This document shows, piece after piece, positions 48,415 through 60,174 of a stretch of DNA of 64,000 nucleotides (the first letter of the stretch is position 1; every line of letters starts with the position of its first letter). A program made the position numbers and the translations under genes. The notes under the pieces are model-generated. The model had not been told where the DNA came from. It was given only the letters and a program-made list of their open reading frames with translations, and ran no database searches. The DNA is from Garcia nutans (taxonomy: Eukaryota; Streptophyta; Magnoliopsida; Malpighiales; Euphorbiaceae), in contig CANTUV010000014.1 of assembly GCA_947685225.1 (NCBI GenBank), positions 930,001-994,000 of the forward strand, written 5' to 3'.

Positions 48415-48640
48415 GCTATCAACTATAAGTGTCAACTATTAAGGGTTCTTTATAAAAATGCTAGAAAAAAATAAAAAAATTTCAAATCTTACATATTTTT
48501 AAAAATATTTTAGAATTTAAAAGAATTTATAATTGTTTACAAAAATAATAAATTAATATAATTTATTATGAGTTTATGAATCTACATAGTTTATTATGGA
48601 TATATTGTAAAATGACTAAAATAATAGTAATAAAAATAAA
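48415..48640. other. AT-rich spacer
   Basis: Nothing recognised between the 11-bp-flanked insertion and the foldback element. Confidence 0.5.
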
Positions 48641-48931
48641 AAAAAATTATAAAAAATATTGAAGGCTAAAGATTCAAATAAACACTTAAACTATAACCTA
48701 AATAGTAATTAAACACTTAATTTTTTTTTAATCATTTAAGAATCTCTTTTATCAAAATAAGATCAAATAAGTACAAATATAACGGCAGTTATTATTTTTA
48801 TCAAATAATGTTCTTTTTAACAAATATAAGACTCGCTTTTTCGGTTTATATTACATAATAAAAATTAATACTTTAATATCATAGATTTTATTGTAATTGA
48901 ATGATATTTGATATGTATTGAAGTTGGTATG

Positions 48932-48985
<54 letters not shown>

Positions 48986-48986
48986 T
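48932..48986. repeat. (ATT)n microsatellite
   Basis: About 18 uninterrupted ATT units, in the left arm of the foldback element. Confidence 0.95.
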
Positions 48987-49146
48987 TGTGTAACTATTAT
49001 AGAATTTCTGCTATTATTTTGGTATTATTATAATTATTATTATTAATTAATTAAATATGCACCATTATCAGAAAAATAAAAAATATAAATAAATAAATAA
49101 TATAAAAAAGAAAATTTTAATTAATAAAAAATAATTGTGATATATT

Positions 49147-51657
49147 TGTAGATCTTTAATTTTTGATCCAATCCGATCCGTTATTTTATATAGTCCAGAA
49201 TAATTTTTGTGGCATTTTAATTAAATAATATTTATTTTGGTATTTATTTTTTATAAGTTTTAATAAAATAAAAATAATAATAAATAAATAAACTAAAAAT
49301 AAAAATAAAAATAAAATTGGCGACGAAAAAATCGATGACGAAAAAATTCGTCGCCGAAAGAAATTGGCCAAGGCCAATTTCGCCTACAAGAACTTCCTGC
49401 TGGCGAAATGGCGAAATAGCTTTGCAGGAAATTCCTGCAGCGAAATTGGCTGGCCGCGTCAATTCTTGCTCGCAGCTCGCAATTTCCTTGCAGCCCGTCG
49501 CAGTTTTCTCCGGAGAGATTTTTCCAACGCAATTTTTTTCGAAACCAAATTTTATTTGGTTTTGGTTTCTTTTCCTAATTAATCTTAGTTTCCTTAAACA
49601 ATTAAAATAAATCTTATAAATTTTCCTATAAATAACACTAAAAAACACAGAAAACTGGGACGCGAAATTTTGGACTTGAAACTGGAGAGAATTTTGGACT
49701 AGGGACTGGATTTTGGGACTTCAGATTGGAGAGGAGCAACTAGCAAGCAATCAACAAAGTCGTCAAAGGTAGACATACTGCCTTTGTCTCCGTTCATCCA
49801 GAAGTTAATTTTGGTGGAACCAACTACGCAGGATAGATCCTTAATCATAAATTACTCATAGCTTTGTTTCTTTGATTCATAATAATATACACACAAAACT
49901 TTGATCTTTAAATATGTAGTAACTTGATCTTCATTTCAAAAATCTTAAAAAGTATTCTTCTGTTTCCAAAAACCTTAAGAACCCTAAAAAGTATTCTTCT
50001 GTTTCCAAGAACCTTAAGAACCCTAAAAATACTTTTCTGTTTCTTCTAAACCTTAAGAACCCTAAATTTATTTCTTCTATGACCAAATACCTTAAAAACC
50101 CTAATTTGTTTCTTTTGTTTCCAAAAACCTTAAATCGTTTTGCCTATTTTCAAATATCTTAAAAACTCTAATTCGTTTCTTTTGTTTTCAAAAGCCTTAA
50201 TTCGTTTTGCCTATTTTCAAATATCTTAAAAACCCTAATTCGTTTTTTTTTGTTTCCAAAAACCTTAAATCGTTTTGCCTATTTTCAAATATCTTAAAAA
50301 CCATAATTTGTTTCTTTTGTTTCCAAAAATCTTAAATCCTTTTGTCTATTTCCAAATTTTTTTTTTTAAAAATCATAAACTGTTTTCCTCTAACTTTTTT
50401 TCCAAAATTTTCAAATGTTTTGTTAAAACTCCAAATTTTAACTTACTTTACAGTTTCTAAAAATCACAATTACTTTTATAAAACTCTAAATTGTTTTCTC
50501 AAATCCTAAAACCAAACATATTTTTCGAAACACCAAAAACCCTAATTCTCTCAAAACCAAAATAGTAAACCCTAATTTTTTCTAAACCCTAATTTATTGA
50601 ATTTAAAACCCCAAACTAGTTAATTTAAACCCTAAAGCCATAATCTAATAAAACTAAAATATAAACCTCATAGCTTAAAATGTCAAAATTCTAATTTTAT
50701 AATTTTACGCATCAAACCCTAATTTGATCAATCAAAGAACCTTACTAATTTCTTAAATTATAAAACCCTAATCTATTTCAGTTCTCTTAAAACTTACAGT
50801 AGCCTAAACAAATAACAATAATAATATCTTAAGATTCCAAAACCCTAAATATTAATTAAAGAACTTTAAATAAAAATAGTAAACCCTAATTTCTATCTTT
50901 AATTGCTTTAATTTTAGATTTGATTATGTAGTTCATTTTATGCTTTGATTTATTTTCAATGTTTGATTTATTTAATTTATCATGGATGAATGTTTAATAT
51001 ATATTTTGATTGATGTTTAATATCTTTGATGAATGATTTATTTATGATGAATGATTATTTATTTTTATCGATTTATTTTGATTTTCAAATGTTGTAAGAG
51101 GTATGTTTCCACTTTGTGGGTACCTCATTAATTAAGTTCTATGTAATTTAAATTATTTTTATATTTTAGACCAATGTAAAGAACATGTTTCTACTTTTTG
51201 GTGGGTGTCCTATTTAGTTTAGATATGTATGATTTAAGGACATGTTTCCATTTTCGGATGGGTGTCCATTTATTTACTTTCTTTGGACATTACTTTGATT
51301 TTAATATAATGATACTTTATTTCAATTGTTGCGTGTAATATGGATAATATTGTTATACTTAAGAATTTTATAATATTAAGACCTGCAAAGGAGGCCGGTT
51401 CCAATGAACCAGGCGTTGTGGGGGGTGCTGGGTCATTTCTCACCTTCCTCATACGTACCCAACTTTCTGAACTCATTAGGAGATTGGGGATTCCTTAGGA
51501 ATCGAGTCATCCACCCCTTTCTTTTTTTCGGCCCATTCGGGTGGCGACTCCATTTTCTCCAGACTTAGGTCCGTGTTCTCTAAGGTCCCGAGTCTAAATA
51601 GTGCCGAAGTTGCAAGAACCATTCCACCGGGAGTGGAGGCAAAAATTTTCGCTCACA
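49147..51657 (+). mobile_element. Solo LTR, probably Ty3/gypsy
   Basis: Begins TGTAGA and ends CTCACA (TG..CA) and is flanked by ATATT on both sides (49142-49146 and 51658-51662), a 5-bp target duplication. No internal gag/pol lies next to it, so it is a solo LTR left by recombination. Inside are a promoter-like CCTATAAATAACAC at about 49624-49637, then a CT-rich array of 40-60 bp repeats (49925-50350). Near the 3' end is GGGTGGCGACTCCATTTTC. That GGTGGCGACTCC string is common in plant Ty3/gypsy elements of the Tat/Ogre group, which also have LTRs over 2 kb; the clade is inferred from that. ATATT is a weak duplication in such AT-rich DNA, but its position at the palindrome break supports it. 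Confidence 0.75.
49925..50350 (+). repeat. CT/AA-rich tandem repeats within the solo LTR
   Basis: Repeated unit of the type TTCTGTTTCCAAAAACCTTA, then AGAACCCTAAAAAG, 40-60 bp long, about eight imperfect copies. Later copies alternate with CGTTTTGCCTATTTTCAAAT. Confidence 0.8.
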
Positions 51658-52140
51658 ATATTTTAAATTATTTTTAATTTTTTATTAATTAAAAATTAAA
51701 AATTTATTCTTTCTATTTTTTATATTTTTATTTCTTTTTCTAATAGTGGTGCATAGTTAATTAATTAATAATAACAATTATTATAATACTAAAATAATAT
51801 AAAAAATTTCATAATAGCAATACAAAATAATAATAACTATAGTAATAACAACCTATAATATCAGTTTCAATATATACTAAATATAATCCAGTTATAATAA
51901 AATATATGGTATTAAAATATTAATTTTTATTTAATATAAATAAAAAAGTGGATTTCATATTTATCAAAACATACATTATTTGATGAAGATTATAGTTGTC
52001 ATTATATTTGTGCGTATTTGATCTTATTTTGATAAAATAAGTATTTAAATAGTTTAAAAAAAATTAGGCATTTAATTACTATTTAATCTATAATTTAGGT
52101 GTCTATTTAAATATTTGACAAAATATTAAAGTGTGTAATT

Positions 52141-52736
52141 TTTTCAACTATTAATAATAAGTTTTAAATCAAACCAATCCTGAATGGGCTTTAAGCTATC
52201 AACCAAAAACCATGCATTTATATATAGTGGTGTATGGCTTGGTTATGGGGCCGGCTTCGAGCCGTAATTAGTGAGAAAAATAGAACAATTATAAAATTAC
52301 ATTAAAAAAAATTTAATTTTCAAAAAATATAACACTTTTAAAAAAATTTAAAATACTAAAATTAATGTTTTTTCTTTTAAAAAATACATTATTTCTCATT
52401 TCAAGCAATAATTTACTATAAACTTCATTTTTTTTAAAATTTTACTATTAAATAAATATATTTTAATAAAATAATAAAAATTAATATTTCAAAATGTATT
52501 TTCAACTAATAAAATAAATTAATTTTTTATAAAGAAAAATTTTAATTTTAATTACAAATAACACTCAAGAAAATATTAAAAAAAAGTAAAATATATAAAA
52601 ATACATTAATAAAAATTATTAAATTTATTTTTAAATAAATTTTATATATTATATATATATATAAATTTAAAAAACGTTAATTTTATTGTGTAGATATTAT
52701 GTTTATGTTATGTATTTATTGTATATATTGTGTGAA
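52141..52736. other. AT-rich spacer before the pararetrovirus
   Basis: No gene. A GC-richer string at 52225-52265 (ggttatggggccggcttcga) could be a repeat fragment. Confidence 0.45.
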
Positions 52737-53216
52737 TCTGACTTTGATTTAGATTCAGAAAATTAAAGGCAGAAGGAACATTATTCCTTCAAAGTCAATA
52801 AAATCGGTGCCCACTGATAAAATACTATTCATTCACAGTGTTCACCAGAGAAAATCAACAGTAAAATCTGAAGAACTGTTCATCTGCAGTTCTCTACGGT
52901 AAACACAAATAGTGTCCCCAATAAGGCACTATTCATCAACAGTTTCGGACGCGTAAAGGTACAGTAAAAGCAAATAGTATTGATATATTACTATTTATCT
53001 ACAATACTAAAGTATGTAAAAATAACAATGAAAATCTAAAAGCCCTCTGTCTATTTAAGGAGCCATTTCTGAAGCTAAAGGATATCTTTGGAGAACCCTC
53101 ACCTTTAGAAGCTCTGAAGAACTTTAAGTTTTAGTCTGTCTCCTTCTTTTTCCCCCTTCACTGAAAGCCTTCTTTTATCTCGGCATCTCTCACTGTTGTA
53201 TAGCTCTAAAAGTTAA
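52737..53216 (+). repeat. Terminal direct repeat of the pararetrovirus, left copy (intergenic/promoter region)
   Basis: Aligns over its whole length with 60175-60643. It contains four degenerate copies of an ACTATTCATC(A/T)ACAG-type motif, a TATA-like CTATTTAAGG at 53051-53060, and the shared block TTTTAGTCTGTCTCCTTCTT. The ends of similarity are abrupt. The repeat is viral terminal redundancy and not a true LTR. Confidence 0.85.
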
Positions 53217-53350
53217 TATTGTTGACTAGAATTTGGATATGCAGTAAGACCCATTTCAGCCAATGGTTAGGTATTTAGGGCAGTAAGTCAGTGGTCGCGT
53301 CTAAAATCAACAAGAAAATACTTTAAAATTTATTTTTCAAATATTTAAAA
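53217..53350 (+). other. Viral leader region
   Basis: Leader between the left repeat and the first viral frame. It has several short GT-rich words. I could not find a clear match to the usual initiator-Met tRNA primer site (TGGTATCAGAGC); TTGGATATGCAG near 53232 is at best a degenerate version. Confidence 0.35.
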
Positions 53351-54120
53351 ATGGAGTCATTTTTATGTAAATCTGTTAGTACAACTAAATATAATAACTC
53401 CGAGTCTTCAGAAATTAAAAGAATTATAAATAGAAATGAAGTAATATTAGAATATTTTAATAAAGCAATTGACAATTGGGTAATACCTAATATAGATAAA
53501 GAACAAATTTATAAAATTTCTAAATTAAATATATTTAAAAATTATTATATAATTAAATCAGAAGAAATGGATGTACAATTAAGTAAACCCTTTAAAAAAA
53601 TCACACTATTATCTGCAGAATCTATAAAATATCATAAAAATATAAATATAAATATATACATATAGGACTAATACAAATTGAGATAAAACCTTTAACTAGA
53701 GAAGGCTTAAATACTATTATTCTAGCAGTTGTTAGGGATGCTAGATTTATAAATTTTAACGATTCACTATTAGGAACTATAGAAACTAGTCTGAGCAATG
53801 GTCCTATCTCATTTGACTATTTTCTTGATAATACTATATCCTTAAATGATTCTAATATATTAAAAAGTGTAATACTAGAAATTAAAATCCATAATTATAA
53901 AATGTTAGAATGATCTATTCTAGTAGAATTAATGTATAAAATAAAATATAAAGCTATGGCTTCTGCTTTTGCAATAAAGTATATTATGAAACCTAAATTA
54001 GGAGAAATTATATTTCTTCAAACAGACCTAAGTAAAGCTAATATAGTAATTCTTAAAACTATTCAATAAAAAGATATCAGTCTTCTTGACGAATGGATTT
54101 TAGAAAATGCTGTTCCTCCT
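53351..54120 (+). pseudogene. Viral movement protein remnant
   Basis: The open start runs from 53351 to 53665 and is then lost by a frameshift in an ATAAATAT-rich run. The similarity resumes in another frame at about 53665 with the movement-protein core of caulimovirids (PLTREGLNT ... DSLLGTIETSLSNGP). In-frame stops follow at about 53911 and 54067. The family is the 30K-type movement protein that lets virus pass plasmodesmata. It is not functional here. Confidence 0.8.
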
Positions 54121-56640
54121 TCAGAACCCGAGAAAATAATAAAATCCAATATAGAACTTAGTAAAATTGAGCAATATAAGGATGGTAAAGTTAAACTAAA
54201 ATTTAGTAGACATAATATAAGCAGTAGATATTCTGACTCTTCTTTCTCTGCCTCAATAGTAGATATAGGAAGAGTTTCATAATTACCTTCTGTAATATAT
54301 GCTTCATATAAAGAAAATGAATCTAAACATGTTTTACAAACAGTTGTTAGGCTTAGGTACTCTACATCGGATGTACCTAAAATCAGTAGTAAATTAAAAG
54401 GTGTTGATTACAACACAACTATACCACATTTTTTTTATAACCCTACATAAAATATGAGTCATATAGAAACAAACCCTAATTATAACCAAGAACGGTATAG
54501 AGAATAGTCTCCCTCTCTACCTATGTCACATACAGCTTCTTTTATAACAGAAAATATAGTGAATAAAAAATTAAATGTAATTAATAAAGAATTCATATTT
54601 AATAAGGATAAATTAGAAAAAGAATTAAACTCAATTAAAAATACAGATAAATTAAAAAAATTATAAATAAAGTAAAAGATTTAAGCCTAGTAAAGATAGA
54701 ATATATTAATTTTATAGAACAATATAAAGTTAATATGAAATTCTTTGATTGGTTTAAAAGAATTTACAGAGAAAAAATTAAAAAAGAAAAATCCATAAAT
54801 CCTATAACTATTAGAAATAAAGAAACAAAATGAAAAATGAAAAATAAAATTATACAAAGTGAACATCCACCTAAAATTGTTAGTGTATTTATGTATGAAA
54901 AAAATAAAATAAAAATCATACCATTTAAAATAAGTGCAGATGATGACCCAAATAGAAAAATATTAGAATAAAATAATTATAGTAATGCATATTTAATTAG
55001 TATAAGATAACAGTTAAACAAAATAGAAAATACTATTAAAGATAAAGAAATTATAAAATCTATAGAACCAACTTTAGATAAAAAAAATTAAAAAATCATA
55101 TCTTTAAACCTTTTGGAGTTTCTAAAATAGGATAACAAGAAGTCAAATCTAAGGATTCTAACTTTGTTAAAGTTATTAAAGATCAATTCAGTAAAATTGA
55201 TTCAACTTCTGAGTCAAAACAAGTTGTTTAAGAAACACCTCAGTCTAAAACTTCTAAAACCATCAGTATAGTTGCCCAAGATCAAGAAATAGATTCAGTT
55301 GAGGATTCTCAGCCTGAAATTGAAGATCTTGAATCTTTTAGTAAAGACATAAATCCAAAAATAAATCGTATAACTCACTATCAATCTATAGTATCCAAAA
55401 TGTCTACCCCAGACTTAGGTATTATAGATAGACCTAATACTCTATCACTGTATAAATATAATGCTTATTCAGTATATGAATGAAATATTAATAGCATATC
55501 AGAATATAATATTTTAAGTCTTTTACAACAGATGACAATGACTGTTAATGTTTATAGAACCCAAATTGATACATTAGATAGAACTATAGCAGAACTAATT
55601 ATAGCTAGCTTTAAAGGCCAATTAAAGGGTTTGTGGGATAATCATCTCACTGATGAATAACATTTAGAAATATTAAATATTATAAAAGTTTATGAAAATG
55701 GAACTCATATATTAAATGAACATGGAGATACTATTCAGGATGCAGTAACAGTATTAATACTGACTATATCTCTTCATTTTATAGGAGATTTTACTCATTT
55801 AAAAGATAAAAATATTAAATTACTAAGTAATCTTAGGTGTAAAAAATTTAGTGCTTTTCAATTTTATAAAACAACCTTTCTAACTATAATTATACTTAGA
55901 GAAGATTCCAACTGGGCCTTCTGGTAGAAAAAATTCTTAGCATAATTGTCCTTTTTCTAGAAAAAAATGTTAGAAATCATATAAAACAATAATATAAAAA
56001 TCCTATTCTTTATAACAATTTGACTTATGGTCAATTGGCTAGTATTATTTAGAAAGAAGAATTAAAACTCTGTCAAGATATTAAACTTCAAATTATTTAT
56101 AAAATGAACATAATTCTTATTTAGTTTTTCTCATTTTAAATTTTAAATCAGATAGATGTTCTAGGTTCAAAAAATAGTTCTGAAACTAGTAGCAAATCAA
56201 TAAATATTTTAACTAAAAAACAAAAATCTATTTTAGAAGTAAAAAAATATATAAATGATCCAAAAATTTAACAAAAAATTTTAAATAAATTATTAGAAGA
56301 CTAGTAAAAAATCTAAACATTCAGTATTATCTAATACTAGTAAATAAATATATGATTTAACTAAAATTTTAAACAAAAATAAAATAATAAAAAGTAAACC
56401 AACAATAAATGATTTGCAAAAAGAAATAAAAAAATTAAAAATATAATTAAAAAAATTAAAAATTAAACGGCAAAGTAACTCTGAATTAATAAAATCTTTA
56501 TTAAATTTTATTTTTTCTGATGAAGAAGAAGAAGAAAGTGAAGAAGATACTGAACGAATAAATAAAGAAGAAATTAATAATGAAATTAGTATGTTAATTA
56601 AAAATAAAATTTCGGATAATGTAATTTTTAAGTTATAGGA
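54121..56640 (+). pseudogene. Viral coat-protein/polyprotein region remnant
   Basis: Lys/Asn-rich, heavily interrupted. The recognisable coat core is at about 55480-55960 (RTQIDTLDRTIAELI, GQLKGLWDNHLTDE, EDSNWAFW), matching the petuvirus/florendovirus coat pattern. A lone Cys-containing piece near 56070 (KLCQDIK) corresponds to the zinc-knuckle area, but a complete CCHC is not visible. An acidic run (DEEEEESEEDTE) lies at about 56520-56555. Confidence 0.7.
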
Positions 56641-57171
56641 AATTACATCTAGAAAATACTTAATAAAAATAAAATTAAAATTTTTAAATAAATATAATAT
56701 AGAGATAGTATTTCTATTTAATAAAAGAGCATATTTAAACTATATTAAATCTAGTTTAGTTCCTAAAATTTTTTGACAGAAAATAAATAAAAAATTATCA
56801 ACTTCAAATAAATCTAATAATGAATGTTACTGATAAAACAGAAGTTTCAATATTTGATAAAAATTTAGAACTAAAAAATATATTTATTCTGACTAATGAA
56901 ATGTATCATATGGTGATCTTAGAAACTTCATTTATGAATCTTATTATGCCATATTCTGTAAAGGATGATAGTATAAGTTTTAAAATAAGAAACTAAAAAA
57001 ATATTTTTTCTATTTATAGAAAAACCAAAAAATAATCTAAATTTACTTTAAGTTCATTCAATTTATGAATTACAAATAAATGTAATAATAAAAGCAAAAT
57101 CTGAATAACTTTGTAACTTAAAGAATAGCTTTTATTTAGAAAAAATAAATAAACAATTAAAGACTACAGTT
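56641..57171 (+). pseudogene. Viral aspartic protease region remnant
   Basis: A piece at about 56930-56960 (LETSFMNLIMPYSV) resembles the conserved segment near the C-terminus of caulimovirid proteases. The catalytic D-T/S-G was not found. Multiple stops are present. Confidence 0.5.
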
Positions 57172-58190
57172 ATGCAAGATAAAATTAATAAATCAAAAAT
57201 TCAAATTGAAAAGAAACTATGTGCTGATATTTCAAATATATTTTGGAATAAAAAATACCATATGGTTGATTCACCTTACGAAATAGGCTTTGATAAAAAG
57301 TCTATTACAACTAAAGTCCAGCCCATTCAAATAGCGTCTGATATGATTAAATTTTATAAAAAAAATTAAAAGACTTAAAAAATAAAAGGTTAATTACTAA
57401 ATCTAGAAGCTCATGATCTTGCGCAACATTTTATGTAACACAAGGCCTCTGAAATAGAAAGAGGAGCATCTAAATTAGTAATAAATTATAAACCACTAAA
57501 TAAAGTTTTACAATGGATTAGATATCATATTCCTAATAAAAAGATTTATTAAGTAGATTATATAAAGCTAATATTTTTAATAAATTTGATATGAAATTCA
57601 GTTTTTGGCAAATCCATATTAATCCTAAAGACATGTATAAAACTGGATTCACTATTCTATTTGGATGGTATGGATAAAATATTATATCTTTTTATTTAAA
57701 GAATGCACCCTCTGAATTTCAAAGAGTAATGAATGATATATTTAATCTATATACTAAATTTTGTATAGTTTATATAGACGATGTATTAATATATTCTACA
57801 ACTATAAAAGAATATTTTAAACATTTAAAAATATTTTTTATGATAGTAAAGAAAAATGGACTGGTATTAAGCAAAACTAAAATATCTCTGTTTCAGACTA
57901 AGATCAGATTCTTAGGACATTATATAAAACATGAAATTTTAGAACCTATAGAAAGAAACTTAGCCTTTGGTGATAAGTTTTCTGATCAAATCCTTAATAA
58001 AGCTCAATTACAAAGATTTTTAGGTTGTTTAAATTATGTTATAGAATTCTATCCAAACATAAATAGGACTATAAAATCTTTACATGACAAGCTTATGAAG
58101 AATCTTGGCCCATGGACTGAAATTCACACTAGTATAGTAAAATTTAAACTATTTCTTGTCAATATATAGTTGATTCATTAGCTCCAAAAA
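57172..58190 (+). pseudogene. Viral reverse transcriptase remnant
   Basis: Open pieces at 57172-57369 and 57729-58169 are separated by stops and frame changes. The RT core is clear: KFSFWQIHINP and KTGFTILFGW at about 57595-57665, NAPSEFQRVMNDIF, and the catalytic YIDD at 57771-57782, followed by FLGHYI and LQRFLGCLNYV. The style is that of florendo/petuvirus RTs. Not functional because of the interruptions. Confidence 0.88.
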
Positions 58191-58590
58191 ATAGTTGAAA
58201 CCGATGCTTCAGATATAGAATTTAGTGGAATACTAAAATAGATAAAAAAATGATAGTCCAATTTTATTCAGGACATTAGAATCCAATCCAATTAAATTAT
58301 TCTACTATTAAAAAAATTTTAAGTATTGTGTTATATATTTCAAAGTTTTAATCTGATTTATTAAATCAATAATTTTTAGTTCGTGTTGATTGTAAAAGTG
58401 CTGAAGAAGTTTTATAAAAAAATGTTAAAAACTTTGCCTCAAAATAAATATTGGCTAGATGGCAAGCTATATTAAGTATTTTTTATTTTGATATTGAATT
58501 TATAAAGGGAGTAAATAATAGTTTGCCAGATTTTCTAATCCGTGAATTTTTTAACAGACAAAATGAGGAAGAAAAATAAAAAAAAACAAA
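58191..58590 (+). pseudogene. Viral RNase H remnant
   Basis: An ETDAS string at about 58197-58211 marks the first RNase H aspartate. VDCKSAEE near 58387 and FDIEFIKGVNNSLPDFL at about 58488-58540 match the C-terminal part. Several stop codons interrupt it. Confidence 0.8.
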
Positions 58591-60174
58591 GAGAAAGAAG
58601 CCCTAAAGTCTGTTTCTCCTAAAGCCTTATCTAGCCATTCAGATAATATTGCTAAAGATATTCCTAAATCCACTAAGCCTTGGGCTAAAGTGGTTATTGA
58701 AGAAAAAAATAAAGCCCAAATAGAAAAATAGCTCTCTCAGTTGGCCCAATCTCCAAAAGCCGTTAAAATTCTCCTAAAGATGGGTCACAAACCTCCTCCA
58801 GGGGTTTTAGATGAGAATGTTCTAATATCTTATTTAAAACAATAAATTGAGATAGGAGAATCTTCAAATCTTCAAATCCTATTTCAAAATATTTTTAAAG
58901 TTGAGTTGAATATTTCAAACTCTTCAACTCAAATTGTTTCCTCAAATTTTCATATAAAACATTCTAGATCAGAATGGTTTACTAAAATATATTTCAATAT
59001 GGAATTAATAATTTAAAATGGATCTGCACAATAGAATCTATGAAAAATTATTGGGTTTGTATATGCTAAAGGTTGATTTTTTAAAGCAAATGATTTATCA
59101 AAACCCTATGAATATTATTTAAATATTTTTGAAGATTCTGATTCTATATATTTAAAGCATAATTATAATCAGAAAAAAAATGATATTATTATCTATTTCT
59201 CCTTTAAAATAAAAAAAATTATCCATCATTCATAATGAGAAAAATCTTTGCACATTCATGTACAATTTAAAGCACTTGCTAAAAATTTTATCTGTCCATC
59301 TTATAACTATTGAGACTATATGAAAGCTTGGACCAAGGTCATATTTTTTCAAAACTCTGGCCAAACTCATTCCTGACTTATATACTTTGACATCAATATA
59401 AAGACTGATAATATACTCATGTGGTTTGTTGACTGGTGATACTATTGTGGTAATGAAGATAGAGTATTATCATAAGATGTACTGTTGGCCTTTCAGAATT
59501 TTAAAGCCCATTTTAATCCAAATCCATATAAAAAGAAAATTTCTCATCTTCTTCTCTTTTGTATGATCTTCTATATACTTTGGGTATACCCGCGGTTTTT
59601 TGATACTAAAATACAATCTAGATCCAATATACCTATAGTATTAAGGAAAACTAAAATCAAATGGTGGAGTGTCTTTCACAACTCTACATTTGAACGCACA
59701 ATAAAGCAGTGGCTAGTAAAAAGAAACCATGGTGATTTTGATCCAAAACTATCTATTTCTTTTGGGGCCCAAAGAGCCCAAAATATAACCCTTTTTGCAG
59801 CTGCAAAAACTCCAGAAGATTATAAAGCCCTTATGCAACAGTTGGTTAAATCTCTCCCTTCAACTTCTGAGCCCATAAAGCATAGCAAGACTACTTCTGC
59901 TGGATCTTCAAATAAAGTCCAGTTAAAAAAAATCTAAAGCACATTCCAGAAGAAGGAAATCTCTTTCCTCTTTTGACTCTTCCTCCTCATCATCTATGAC
60001 GTCATCTTCCACTGAGAAAATATCTGACTTAGATTATTGCCCCAATAATGAGGACTATTGTTATGGGGTCTTATCCCCAATAAAGTTAAAAAGCAAAAAA
60101 GAAAAAATAAAGAAAAAAGAAAAGGAAAAGAAAAATAAAGAGGAAAAAGAAAAAAGAAAATAAAAATAAAAAAT
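58591..60174 (+). pseudogene. Viral downstream frame remnant (second ORF region)
   Basis: An interrupted frame with a long open part at 59485-59937. That part contains a hydrophobic stretch, FERTIKQWLVKRNHGDFDP and a Ser-rich end. The tail (59940-60165) encodes Ser and then Lys/Glu-rich sequence. I do not recognise a named function. Its position between RNase H and the right terminal repeat fits the extra ORF of florendoviruses. Confidence 0.55.

Larger units (their letters stand above)
48640..52140. mobile_element. Long palindromic foldback element split by a solo LTR
   Basis: The left arm (about 48640-49146) and right arm (about 51658-52140) are inverted copies over nearly their full lengths. 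For example, CAAAATAAGATCAAATA on the left faces its complement at 52016-52032, TATGCACCA(T/C)TAT(C/T)AGAAAAA at about 49055 faces its complement near 51730, and TAATTAAACAC faces its complement near 52070. The arms meet where the solo LTR is inserted, so the pre-insertion element was a palindrome of about 990 bp. A (TTA)n at 48934-48986 in the left arm is not matched in the right. Outer boundaries and any target duplication are uncertain. No coding capacity. Confidence 0.75.

Noticed and set aside
49244..49648. Overlapping open frames up to 134 codons on both strands in the solo LTR
   Set aside because: GC-richer LTR sequence opens several frames by chance; none has a domain and they overlap each other.
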